From positions 1-25,217 of the forward strand of contig JANRIZ010000046.1 in NCBI GenBank assembly GCA_033764445.1: a stretch of DNA of 25,217 nucleotides, given 5' to 3'. The position numbers and the translations under genes are program-made. Of the stretch, positions 8,339 through 16,519 are shown piece by piece. Origin of the DNA: JANRIZ01 sp033764445. GTDB taxonomy: Bacteria; Verrucomicrobiota; Verrucomicrobiia; JAWXBN01. How positions within the stretch are numbered: the first letter of the stretch is position 1; each line of letters begins with the position of its first letter. A model generated the notes under the pieces. The model saw nothing but the letters and a program-made list of their open reading frames with translations. It was not told the DNA's origin and did no database searches.

Positions 8339-8737
8339 TCAGTAGTCCCCGCCGGACCGGTCATCCCGTCCACCAAAACCGCCCCGATCGTGGGACCGTC
8401 CCTGCCCTCCCCCGCCAGACCGTGGACGTCGCGGCCCGTCAAAACCCCGTCCCCCGCCATCCCCGTATCCGCTCCGGGGCGGACGCTCCTCCCGCGGTCG
8501 GGCCTCGTTGACCACCAGCGGTCTTCCATTAAAATCCTTCCCGTGAAAAATACTGACCGCCTTGTCCGCCCCACCCTGGTCGGCCATTTCCACAAACCCA
8601 AACCCACGCGACCGTCCGGTGAATTTGTCCATGACGATTTCAACCCCCTTCACCGGACCGGCTTCATTAAAAAGTGTCTCCAGATCGCCCTCGATTGTTG
8701 AAAAGGGCAGGTTTCCGACATACAGCCTCGTACTCAT
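8339..8737 (-). CDS. RRM-domain RNA-binding protein with Gly/Arg-rich tail
   Basis: This 132-aa single-stranded RNA-binding protein carries one RNA recognition motif (about residues 1-80). RNP2 is LYVGNL at the N-terminus and RNP1 is RGFGFVEM near residue 43-50. The C-terminal third is a low-complexity Gly/Arg/Asp tail with RGG-like repeats (SGGGGQGRSHDRGG). This architecture is that of cyanobacterial and other bacterial glycine-rich Rbp proteins, often cold-induced. The start at 8737 (MSTRLYVGN) has AAGGA about 10 nt upstream. The longer open frame to 8827 would begin before this site without domain support. A consensus sigma70-type promoter lies about 200 bp upstream, leaving a long leader. 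Confidence 0.92.
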   Translation of the reverse strand: MSTRLYVGNLPFSTIEGDLETLFNEAGPVKGVEIVMDKFTGRSRGFGFVEMADQGGADKAVSIFHGKDFNGRPLVVNEARPREERPPRSGYGDGGGRGFDGPRRPRSGGGGQGRSHDRGGFGGRDDRSGGDY

Positions 8738-8938
8738 ATGCTTTCTTTCCTTGTGGGTTTTATTTGAAAATTCAACGGCAACTCCCTGAATGAAGGGGAG
8801 CAGCCAAAATTCCACCGGGGGCTCCATCCGACCCCGCCTGCGCTCAAAGAAGAGCGGAAGTTCTCTCCGGGGATGTCACCCCTTCCTGCATGTGCATCAA
8901 AACGTTCCCTCACAATCGACTCCAGAGTTTGCCCGATC

Positions 8939-8967
8939 ATTGAAATTCGACATCCCCCGTTTGTCAA
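8939..8967 (-). promoter_or_regulatory. Sigma70-type promoter for the RRM gene
   Basis: On the minus strand a perfect TTGACA (8967-8962) is followed after exactly 17 bp by TTCAAT (8944-8939), which matches TATAAT at four positions. Transcription would begin near 8932, about 195 nt before the RRM start codon. The promoter lies only 20 bp downstream of the sensor-kinase stop codon, so the RRM gene has its own start signal. Confidence 0.65.
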
Positions 8968-8986
8968 GCCTTTAGTGGTGCGTTGA

Positions 8987-11900
8987 TCACCCTGGCATCT
9001 CGGTCCGGGTCAAATCCTCCTCGGGCAAAATCTCAAAAAGCTTTTTCATCGCCCGCTCCAATTCCACATCCCCCCGCAGGGCCAGCAAGACGGTCTTGAA
9101 GAGTTTTTGGGTCTGGTAGGGCTTCACAAGCACGGCGGTCACCTGCTGCTGCTGGCTGGGTTTGAGCCGACCCTTCAGGGAGTAGCCGCTCGACAACACC
9201 ACCTTGATCCCGGGCTTGACCCGGTGCAACTGCTCGATCAAATCCATTCCCGACGCCCCCGGCATGACCAGATCGGTCAACACAAGATCGATTTCCGCAT
9301 GCGCCCCCTCAAAAAGACGCATGGCCTCCTCGGAATTGCGGGCGGCCATGACCTTGACGCCCTTCTCCTCAAGCAGGTCCTTGACCATGTCCAGCACCAT
9401 CACCTCGTCATCAACAAGCAGAATGGTTTTTCCCGCCAGGCAGCTGATGTCATCGGACGGCGACACGGGGGAGGACAGGTCGGCGGCGGTCTCCTCCACC
9501 TTGACGGGCAGATAGATGTAAAATGTGGTCCCACGCCCGGTCTGGCTCAGCACATCGATGAGCCCGCCATGGGATTGCAGAATGCCATACACCATCGCCA
9601 GTCCGAGGCCCGACCCCGACTTGTTCCGTTTGGTCGTGAAAAAAGGCTCGAATATCTTCGACAGTATTTCCGGCGGTATCCCGGTGCCATTGTCGCTGAT
9701 GGTCCATTTCAGAAAGGCACCGGTCCGCTCCGCCCCGCTGGGCAGACGGTGCAGCAGGGCCTTGGGCAGACTGTCCAGATACTCGGTCTTGAGGATGATC
9801 TTCCCCCCCGTCGGCATGGCATCCACGGCATTCAGGCAGAGATTGATCGCAATTTGCTCCAGGGCATGCGGATCGGCAAAAACCTTGTGCCCGGCCCCGT
9901 CAATGTCCATCTGCAACTCGATGTTGCCGGGAATCGACCCCCCCAGGAGATCCCGCGCGCCCAGAATGATGTCATCGAGCCTGACGTGGGATTTCCGGTA
10001 AAAGCCCCCGCGCGCAAAAGTCAACAGCTTCCGTGTCAATGCGGATGCCCGGGCGGACGCCTCCTCGGCCTTCTTCAGCGCATTGAGTTTCTTGTCCCCG
10101 GCGGGGGTCTGCTCGATGACCAGTGTCAGATACCCCTGCAGCACGGTCAGGATGTTGTTGAAATCGTGGGCCAGTCCCCCGGCCAGTGTCCCCACGCTCT
10201 CCATCTTCTGCGCCTGCCGCATCTGCCTTTCGAGCGTGTGCCGCTCGGTCACATCCCGGAAACTCCACAACCGGTATCCCCCCGCCAGGCGCGCGGTGTA
10301 CACCTCGATCCACATGGTCTGGTTGAAGGCAAAATCAAAGTGCTCGTTCTGCAACCGCTCCTGCGCCTGCCGGATCCGCAGTTCCACATCCTCGGGGTTG
10401 GCCGCCTGGCCGGTGATCCGTCCCACCACCTCCTCAAAGGCGGGCTGACGCTGCAGCGCGGGATCGGTGTAACCACACATCCGCGCAAACTGCGGATTGG
10501 CCAGGGCCACGTGGCCGGCGGGGTTGACCAGTGCCACGGCGCTTTCGGTGTTGTGAAAAACCTGGCGCAGCAGCTCCCGCTGGCTCTGCAACTGGCGCTC
10601 GGTCCCCTTCAGATGCGTCACGTCGTTGAAGGTGATCACCAATCCCTGAAACTGGTTGTCCACATGCAGCACGGCCACCGAGACGCTGATCCAGGAAACC
10701 TCCCCGGCCTGTGTCCGGAACCCGATGATCACCGGCTCCTGAGAAATCTGGTCCTGCAACGCCCGAAGCGCCGGAAAGGTCTGTACGGTGTAGGGCACCC
10801 CGTCCTCCCCAAGGATCGCAAAACGTCCGTCCGAAAGCAGGCTGGCCACATTCTGGCGTTTCTGGAATCCCAGCATCTCCTCGGCCGCCCGGTTGCAATG
10901 GGTGATCATCCCGGAATGGTCGGTCACCAGCACCCCCTCGGTCATCTTCTCAAAAAGAATCTGGTACCGTTCCTCGGAAAGTTTGAGCGCCTCGGCATTC
11001 CGGCGCCGCTGGGTGATGTCCCGGCCCAGAAAAACGTACCGCAACTGCTGACCCTGCCATCCGGGATGCACGTTCCACAACATGGTCTTGACCTCCCGGT
11101 CCTCACTCTCCCACTGGGTCTCCAGCTCCTCAACCGCCTGCCGCCCCAACAACACCTTCCGCACCTCGATCGCGGACCCGGCAGGCATCCGCATGGCCTC
11201 GACCAGACCCCGGCCCAGCGTGTCCTTCCCAAAAATCGTCTCAAACGGGGCGTTGGTGCTGACGATCATTCCCTCCTCATCAACGGTCACCAGGATCAAT
11301 CCCGCCGAATCCAGAAACCGGGTCAGATCCTCCTCGGCCTTCCGGACCTGTTCCTTCAACACCTCCTGCTCCCGCTCCCACCGCCGCCGCTTCATCCCGC
11401 CGCGAATGCTCCGGCTGGTCAGCACCCCGACCACCACGCTTCCCCCCACGCCCATCACCAGCATCCCCCACAAAAACCACACCCGCGTGGGCTCGGGCGC
11501 CTGCGGCATTTTGCGGATGCCCAGTTGAATGTCCCATATCTGGTCCTTCAGGCTCACGGCAAACTGGCGCAGGGGCTCCCCCTGTCCCTCCAGCTTCCAG
11601 GGCTGGCTGTACCATTCCTTCCCCTTTTGCATCACTTTCACATCATAGTCCCGGATCAGATTGCCCAGCCACTCCCGGAAAAATCCGTTGAAACGGATCC
11701 GGGCCGCAAGGGTTCCCACGGTCTTCCCCCCTTTTTCCACGGGAAGAAACACATCAAACCCGGTCACCCCGGGCTGGGTCATCTGCAAAAGCGAAAGCCG
11801 CTGACGGGCTTTGTCGGGCGCCCCCAGCTCCCCGGTGTTTGGGGTCGCCTCGCGGCTCGCGGACTGGACCTCCCAATTCTCCAGGGCCCCCGCGGGAACG

Positions 11901-12295
11901 ACATGTCGCGGCTTGGAACTCCCCTCCTCCACATACGCCACGGCCTCAATCCAGGGATACCGGCCCATCTCCACGGCCACATCATGGGAAAACTTTTCCC
12001 TGAAATACTGGGGATTCTCCCCGGCCCGCTGCGCCATGACCTCCAGCCCGCGCAGGGTCTGCTCCAACCCGCCCTGCAGCCGGTCCCGGATCTGCCGGGA
12101 AATGACCTGCATCTCCACACGGCTCTCGTACCGGCCTTCCTCCTCAATGGCCCGCTGCCGCTCATGCCACTGGTCCCAGGCCTGATACCAGAAAAAAAGA
12201 AACAGTCCCGCACTTGCAAAAAATGCCATCCCTCCCAATGTCATGGGCCGTTCCAACAGATTGCGACCCACCACTTCGTTTTGACCGGGGTTCAT
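8987..12295 (-). CDS. Hybrid sensor histidine kinase (CHASE-like, PAS repeats, HisKA, HATPase, receiver)
   Basis: This 1102-aa membrane-bound signalling kinase passes phosphate from its own His to its own receiver Asp. Residues about 17-41 and 271-296 are membrane helices enclosing a periplasmic sensor of about 230 aa with CHASE-like text (RLQGGLEQTLRGLEVMAQRA). Three PAS-like repeats follow (about 330-690). The phosphoacceptor is His710 in LAHDFNN. The ATPase domain shows the N box NLCLNAVDAM, DNGTGIP and SGLGLAMVYG. The receiver starts at ILLVDDE and its acceptor Asp is about residue 1008 in VLTDLVMP. The output partner and ligand are unknown; hybrid kinases of this type often need a separate phosphotransfer protein. 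It starts 15 bp after mnmE and is probably co-transcribed. No strong ribosome-binding site is seen. Confidence 0.93.
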   Translation of the reverse strand: MNPGQNEVVGRNLLERPMTLGGMAFFASAGLFLFFWYQAWDQWHERQRAIEEEGRYESRVEMQVISRQIRDRLQGGLEQTLRGLEVMAQRAGENPQYFREKFSHDVAVEMGRYPWIEAVAYVEEGSSKPRHVVPAGALENWEVQSASREATPNTGELGAPDKARQRLSLLQMTQPGVTGFDVFLPVEKGGKTVGTLAARIRFNGFFREWLGNLIRDYDVKVMQKGKEWYSQPWKLEGQGEPLRQFAVSLKDQIWDIQLGIRKMPQAPEPTRVWFLWGMLVMGVGGSVVVGVLTSRSIRGGMKRRRWEREQEVLKEQVRKAEEDLTRFLDSAGLILVTVDEEGMIVSTNAPFETIFGKDTLGRGLVEAMRMPAGSAIEVRKVLLGRQAVEELETQWESEDREVKTMLWNVHPGWQGQQLRYVFLGRDITQRRRNAEALKLSEERYQILFEKMTEGVLVTDHSGMITHCNRAAEEMLGFQKRQNVASLLSDGRFAILGEDGVPYTVQTFPALRALQDQISQEPVIIGFRTQAGEVSWISVSVAVLHVDNQFQGLVITFNDVTHLKGTERQLQSQRELLRQVFHNTESAVALVNPAGHVALANPQFARMCGYTDPALQRQPAFEEVVGRITGQAANPEDVELRIRQAQERLQNEHFDFAFNQTMWIEVYTARLAGGYRLWSFRDVTERHTLERQMRQAQKMESVGTLAGGLAHDFNNILTVLQGYLTLVIEQTPAGDKKLNALKKAEEASARASALTRKLLTFARGGFYRKSHVRLDDIILGARDLLGGSIPGNIELQMDIDGAGHKVFADPHALEQIAINLCLNAVDAMPTGGKIILKTEYLDSLPKALLHRLPSGAERTGAFLKWTISDNGTGIPPEILSKIFEPFFTTKRNKSGSGLGLAMVYGILQSHGGLIDVLSQTGRGTTFYIYLPVKVEETAADLSSPVSPSDDISCLAGKTILLVDDEVMVLDMVKDLLEEKGVKVMAARNSEEAMRLFEGAHAEIDLVLTDLVMPGASGMDLIEQLHRVKPGIKVVLSSGYSLKGRLKPSQQQQVTAVLVKPYQTQKLFKTVLLALRGDVELERAMKKLFEILPEEDLTRTEMPG

Positions 12296-12310
12296 CAGCC
12301 GTGAAGCCTA

Positions 12311-13660
12311 TCACTTCCCAATGCAAAAGGTCGAGAATATCTTATCAAGCAAATCCTCCGTGGCGGTCCGCCCCACCACCTCCCCCAGCGCGGCCAGGGT
12401 CCCCCGCAAATCCACGGCCACCAACTCGGGGGTCACCCGCTCGTCCAGGCTCTGTTGCACCTGCGCGAGTCTCTGGCGGGCGCGAAGCAGGGCTTCCTCA
12501 TGCCGACCGTTGATCAGGACCTCCCCCTGACCGACATACCCGATCCTTTCACAGACGACTTTCCGGAGTTCCTCCAACCCCTCCCCGGTCCGCGCGGAAA
12601 CCAACACCCGTGGCCTCTGTCTGTCCCGGTTCCTGAGGCCGGATTTTTCGGCGTCGGTCAGCAAATCGGCCTTGTTGATGACCAGCACGCTCCGCGGATC
12701 CTCCACGGGCTCGGGCTCAAATGCGGGCTCGACGACATGCAGCACGAGTTCGGCCTGCTCAAGGGCCCTCTGGCTCCGCCGCACTCCCTCGGCCTCGGCC
12801 GCATCGGTGGTGGGGCGCAACCCGGCGGTATCAGTCAGGACCAGGGGCACCCCTCCCAGATTGATGACCTCCTCAAGGGTGTCCCGCGTGGTCCCGGCCT
12901 GGGCGGTGACAATGGCCCGGTCAAGCCCGAGCAGGGCGTTAAAAAGTGACGACTTCCCCACGTTGGGCCGTCCGCTGATGACGGTCCGGACTCCCTGTCT
13001 CACGAGCTGTCCCTCCCGGGCGGTCCTCAGGAGTTCCTCCATCTTCTCCCCCGCCCCGGCGCATTTTGCGGCGTGGCTCCCGCGGGTTTCGGGGGAAATG
13101 TCCTCGTCGGGAAAATCAATGTGCGCCTCCAGATGTGCCAGCACCTCCATGAGGCTGTCCCGGATCTCGGCAATCCTCCGGCCCAGACTCCCCTCCAGTT
13201 GCCCGAGGGCGAGGGCGGCGGCCTGCGTGCTGCGGGCATGGATCAGATCGGCCACGGCCTCGGCCTGTGTCAAATCCAGTTTCCCATTCAAAAAGGCCCG
13301 CTGGGTGAATTCCCCGGGGCCCGCAAGGCGCACGCCGCGTTGCACGAGCAGCTCCACAATCCGCCGCGGGGTCACCACCCCGCCGTGACAGCTGATCTCC
13401 ACCACATCCTCCCCGGTATAGGACTTCGGACCCCGGAAAAGGCTCACCACCACCTCGTCAACGGTCTGTCCCCCGGACCGCACCACACACGGGTGCAGTG
13501 TCTGCCCCTCCCGCCGGTCCACCCCGAGCGGTTTCCCGCCCCTGAAACAGATTTCCCCGGCCACCCCAAACGCCTTCGGCCCGGAAATCCGGATCACGGC
13601 GATCCCGCCAATCCCCGGCGGGGTGGCAATGGCGGCAATGGTCGTCTCCGGCTGGGGCAT
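12311..13660 (-). CDS. mnmE: tRNA uridine-5-carboxymethylaminomethyl(34) synthesis GTPase MnmE
   Basis: With MnmG this GTPase builds the 5-carboxymethylaminomethyl group on wobble uridine 34 of certain tRNAs, using a folate one-carbon unit. It is full length at 449 aa. The N-terminal folate-binding domain begins with TIAAIATPPGIGGIAVIRISG-type text (written from residue 7). The inserted G domain shows GRPNVGKS (230-237), GTTRD (256-260), DTAG (277-280) and NKAD (329-332). The protein ends in CIGK (446-449), with the conserved Cys of the family present. The start at 13660 (MPQPETT) is the natural N-terminus. The following gene on the same strand is the hybrid sensor kinase, 15 bp away. Confidence 0.98.
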   Translation of the reverse strand: MPQPETTIAAIATPPGIGGIAVIRISGPKAFGVAGEICFRGGKPLGVDRREGQTLHPCVVRSGGQTVDEVVVSLFRGPKSYTGEDVVEISCHGGVVTPRRIVELLVQRGVRLAGPGEFTQRAFLNGKLDLTQAEAVADLIHARSTQAAALALGQLEGSLGRRIAEIRDSLMEVLAHLEAHIDFPDEDISPETRGSHAAKCAGAGEKMEELLRTAREGQLVRQGVRTVISGRPNVGKSSLFNALLGLDRAIVTAQAGTTRDTLEEVINLGGVPLVLTDTAGLRPTTDAAEAEGVRRSQRALEQAELVLHVVEPAFEPEPVEDPRSVLVINKADLLTDAEKSGLRNRDRQRPRVLVSARTGEGLEELRKVVCERIGYVGQGEVLINGRHEEALLRARQRLAQVQQSLDERVTPELVAVDLRGTLAALGEVVGRTATEDLLDKIFSTFCIGK

Positions 13661-13844
13661 CCCGACAGGCTAACAGCCCGCCCCGCACGGAGGCAAGCCA
13701 CCTCAAAACGTCCGGAGGAGAAAGAAACGACGGACCGGATCGCAATTTGTTGGAATGACTCCGACAAGCCCGGAGACGGGTCATGGGCGGGCATTCGCGG
13801 TTGACGGAACCCGAATCAAACGGCTCCTGAGGGCCTGGCTTCAG

Positions 13845-14075
13845 TCATGGCTGTTTGAGCGAATAACGTCCGGTTTTTTTCCCTCCGACCTTTTCGACCA
13901 ATCCGGCTTTCATCAGGGGGCGCAGGAGGTCCATGGCGCCCTGTTTTGAAACCGAAAGCCGGGCCCACAGCTCGGCGGGGGACATGCTGCCGTGGTCTCG
14001 CAACAGTTTGAGCAGCAATGCCTGTTTGGGACGCCGCACCAGCTTCTCCGTTGATTTCACACGGCAGGTCTGCAC
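13845..14075 (-). CDS. Small winged-helix DNA-binding protein
   Basis: This 76-aa product looks like a bare winged helix-turn-helix of the MarR/ArsR type. The text AELWARLSVSKQGAMDLLRPLMKAG is a helix-turn-helix, and EKVGGKKTGRYSL reads as the wing. There is no sensor domain. The start is uncertain: no ATG precedes the domain, and the GTG at 14075 is the best candidate, without a Shine-Dalgarno sequence. It may be a truncated gene whose 5' part has decayed. It is divergent from the luxE-like gene (182 bp away), so it could regulate it, but no operator was identified. It also lies upstream of mnmE on the same strand. Confidence 0.55.
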   Translation of the reverse strand: MQTCRVKSTEKLVRRPKQALLLKLLRDHGSMSPAELWARLSVSKQGAMDLLRPLMKAGLVEKVGGKKTGRYSLKQP

Positions 14076-14111
14076 CCGCAGCCAGACGTGTTCCAGGGTC
14101 TGCCACCTCCC

Positions 14112-14142
14112 TCATCCGTGTTTGATCTGTTTCCATCCGTGG
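14112..14142. repeat. Short CACGGAT direct repeats in intergenic DNA
   Basis: Between the winged-helix gene and the luxE-like gene the minus strand carries CACGGAT twice, 21 bp apart (plus-strand ATCCGTG at 14114-14120 and again at 14135-14141). A related CCACGGAT appears at 20024-20032 next to the IS element. Such CACGGAT-rich text is common filler between genes in some Verrucomicrobiota, as far as I recall. No function is claimed. Confidence 0.35.
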
Positions 14143-14257
14143 CCTCAAAAAACCTTTGCATGATTGAGGTGCGATGAAATTCTCTTGCGCCGATCCCGTG
14201 AGGTTTGCTTTCATCAACCGCAAGCTGTCGCCGCGTCACCAGCTCTAAAAAACGGTT

Positions 14258-15355
14258 ATGTCCCCGCCCGATTCCAGAATCATCGCCGCCATCCAGAATC
14301 CCGCCCTTTCGGAGCCGGAGTTCAACGCCCTCGCCCTGGAAACCCTGGCCCATCAGTTTGCACATAATGCGCCGTACCGGCGCTACTGCGAAAGTCTGGG
14401 AGTGCGTCCGGACTCGGTCGGTCGGTGGCAGGACATCCCCGCTGTCCCGCAAAATGCGTTCAAGGAATTCGATCTCTGCACTTTCCCGCCGCAAAATGCG
14501 GTGAAGGTTTTTCACACGAGCGGAACGACGGCCCAAACGCCCGGACGCCATTTTTTGGAGACGCTTGACCTGTACGAGATTTCCGTCCTCGAAGGTTACG
14601 ACCGCACGTTCCGTTCCGCCGCCGTTCCACCACCGGAAACTTTTGCGATTCTTGCCCCGGACCCGAAAGAGGCGCCGCATTCCTCTCTCTCCCACATGTT
14701 CGACGTGTGGACCCGTTACTTTGCCCCGCGCGGCTCCCGCTGGTTCTGGCAGGGGGGCATTCTCGATTTCACCACGCTCATCGATGCCCTGGAAATGGCG
14801 GAGCAATTTGAACAGCCGGTTTTTCTGATGGGGACGGCCTTTTCCTTCGTGCATCTTTTCGACGAATGCGAAAGGCGTCCGGCACGCTTCAAATTGCCTC
14901 CGGGTTCGCTCGTGCTGGAAACAGGCGGCTACAAGGGACGCTCCCGCAAAATTCCCAAACGGGAACTCTACGGACTTTTCGATTCCGTCCTCGGCCTGCC
15001 GGACGCCGCCTGCTGGAATGAATACGGAATGACCGAGCTGGGCGTGCAGTTTTATGCGCGCGGTGCAGAGGGACTTCACACCGTCCCGCCCTGGGCGCGC
15101 GTGGCCTTGATCAACCCATCCACCGGGCAGGAAGTGACCGTCGGGGAAACGGGGCTGGTCCGCATTTACGATCTGACCAATCGCAGCTCCGTGCTGGGAA
15201 TCCAGACCGAGGATGCGGCCATCCGCCACGAAAACGGATTCCGTCTGCTGGGCCGCATCAGCCGTGCCTCGGCCCGGGGTTGTTCCATCGCGGCGGATGA
15301 TCTGTTGAGCATGACCCCTCCGGCAACTGGCAACCGGGAGCCGACAACCTCATGA
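14258..15355 (+). CDS. LuxE-like acyl-protein synthetase
   Basis: This 365-aa protein belongs to the LuxE acyl-protein synthetase family, within the adenylate-forming enzymes. LuxE activates a fatty acid with ATP and passes the acyl group to the LuxC reductase. Visible features are the phosphate-binding loop FHTSGTTAQTPG (SGTT at 88-91), the LETGGYKGRSRK motif (about 225) and NEYGMTELG (about 255), which are the conserved LuxE blocks. The start at 14258 (MSPPDSR) has no clear Shine-Dalgarno sequence. The stop codon overlaps the next start by 4 bp (ATGA), so it is translationally coupled to the LuxC-like gene. No luxA, luxB or luxD is present, so bioluminescence is not implied. The acyl substrate is unknown. 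Confidence 0.85.
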   Translation: MSPPDSRIIAAIQNPALSEPEFNALALETLAHQFAHNAPYRRYCESLGVRPDSVGRWQDIPAVPQNAFKEFDLCTFPPQNAVKVFHTSGTTAQTPGRHFLETLDLYEISVLEGYDRTFRSAAVPPPETFAILAPDPKEAPHSSLSHMFDVWTRYFAPRGSRWFWQGGILDFTTLIDALEMAEQFEQPVFLMGTAFSFVHLFDECERRPARFKLPPGSLVLETGGYKGRSRKIPKRELYGLFDSVLGLPDAACWNEYGMTELGVQFYARGAEGLHTVPPWARVALINPSTGQEVTVGETGLVRIYDLTNRSSVLGIQTEDAAIRHENGFRLLGRISRASARGCSIAADDLLSMTPPATGNREPTTS

Positions 15356-16461
15356 ATACCCTCGAACGCGCCCAGCTTCTGGAGCAAACCCTGCGGACTT
15401 TTCCACAGATGGGAATGATCACCGCCGGGGATCTGCTGGCATTGGTGGAAAAGGAACTGGGCCATCGGGAGGCACTGGACGGATTTTTCGAATACGCCCG
15501 CAGCGGGGGCCTCACGATCCGGTCCCGCGCGATTCCGCCAGCCTCCATCATTCACATCTGCGCGGGCACACTTGCCAACCCGGGCATTTTGAGCCTGTGT
15601 TTCGGATTGCTGCTCGGATCGCGCAACCACGTCAAGCTTCCCTCGGCAGGGTGTCCCGAACTCGAACGTTTCCTCCGCGAATTGCCCGCTTCCCTGCAAG
15701 CCATGGTGGAGGCGGGGCCCGGACCCTTTGATTATTCGGCTGCGGGAGCCGTGATCGTGTACGGATCGGATGAAACGGTGGCCGCGATCCGCCGTCAGGT
15801 GCCCGCCCGGACCCCCTTCCTTGCCCACGGCCATCGGCTCAGCTACGGGATTGTTTTCCGGGAGGCCGCCACCGCCACCACGGCGCATTGTGCGGCGTGG
15901 GATGCGAGTGCCTACGATCAACAAGGGTGTCTCTCGCCACACGACATTTATGTGCAGGAGGGCGGCGAACTTTCTCCCGCGCAATTTGCGGCGGCGGTGG
16001 CAAAGGCCATGCAAACGGTCCACGAAGGGGGCCGGTGCCCGGGCCTGTCGGAAAAAAGGTCCCTTGGGGAAAGTGCGGCCATTTTGCAGGTGCGCAGCGC
16101 GTACCGCTTCCGCGCGGCCAACGATCCGCGGGTGGTCCTGTGGGAAAGTCCGGGCAGCGACGCGTGGACGGTCATCCACGAGGAGGACCCGCAATTTGCG
16201 ACCTCGTGCCTCAACCGCGTTCTTTTCATCAAACCCTTCCGCGATCCGGTGGAAATCGTGGCCGCAACGGAATGGGTCCGGCCCCTTGTCTCCACAGTCG
16301 GCACCGCCCCGGTGGAGAAACTTTCCCCGGACCTCCAGCGTCAGCTGGGTGCGGCGCGTATCTGCCCTCTGGGCCACATGCAATCTCCCCCCCTGCTCCG
16401 ACACCATGACGCCCGGCCCCATCTGGCCGATCTCGTCACGTGGCTGGACCGGGAGGAATAA
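15352..16461 (+). CDS. LuxC-like acyl-CoA/acyl-protein reductase
   Basis: This 369-aa protein is of the LuxC family, an aldehyde-dehydrogenase-related NADPH-dependent reductase that forms a fatty aldehyde from an acyl-enzyme thioester. The catalytic Cys is most likely Cys193 in QQGCLSP, which matches the active-site context of LuxC. Upstream, SIIHICAGTLANPGILS resembles the family's nucleotide-binding region. It is about 100 residues shorter than luminous-bacterial LuxC, as in the short forms seen in Bacteroidota and other non-luminous bacteria. Its ATG overlaps the LuxE-like stop, so the two products are probably made together and act as one fatty-acid reductase. The product aldehyde could feed an alcohol, alkene or lipid pathway; nothing in the window decides this. 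Confidence 0.85.
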   Translation: MNTLERAQLLEQTLRTFPQMGMITAGDLLALVEKELGHREALDGFFEYARSGGLTIRSRAIPPASIIHICAGTLANPGILSLCFGLLLGSRNHVKLPSAGCPELERFLRELPASLQAMVEAGPGPFDYSAAGAVIVYGSDETVAAIRRQVPARTPFLAHGHRLSYGIVFREAATATTAHCAAWDASAYDQQGCLSPHDIYVQEGGELSPAQFAAAVAKAMQTVHEGGRCPGLSEKRSLGESAAILQVRSAYRFRAANDPRVVLWESPGSDAWTVIHEEDPQFATSCLNRVLFIKPFRDPVEIVAATEWVRPLVSTVGTAPVEKLSPDLQRQLGAARICPLGHMQSPPLLRHHDARPHLADLVTWLDREE

Positions 16462-16478
16462 AAACCAACGGCCGACAC

Positions 16479-16494
16479 GGGCAGATATCTGCCC
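16479..16494. other. Perfect 16-bp palindrome upstream of queD
   Basis: GGGCAGATATCTGCCC is a perfect loopless inverted repeat 25 bp upstream of the queD start and 17 bp after the luxC-like stop. A TTTC follows, which is too weak for a terminator. It could be an operator for a dimeric repressor or a small hairpin. It is not a recognised preQ1 riboswitch. Confidence 0.4.
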
Positions 16495-16519
16495 TTTCGG
16501 TCAGAAACGATCCGATCCC

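Noticed and set aside
9107..12304. A 1065-codon plus-strand open frame opposite the hybrid kinase
   Set aside because: Its composition is Leu/His/Pro-rich and non-domain-like. The minus frame has complete kinase and receiver motifs.
14057..15229. A 390-codon minus-strand frame opposite the luxE-like gene
   Set aside because: It is the antisense shadow of a gene with clear LuxE motifs, and its N- and C-terminal parts are low-complexity.
14258..16461. A bioluminescence (lux) operon
   Set aside because: No luciferase (luxA, luxB) or thioesterase (luxD) gene is present and LuxC is the short form.
15770..16519. Extension of queD upstream to 15770
   Set aside because: The upstream 250 codons are Arg/Pro-rich out-of-frame reading of the luxC-like gene; QueD homology begins at 16520.
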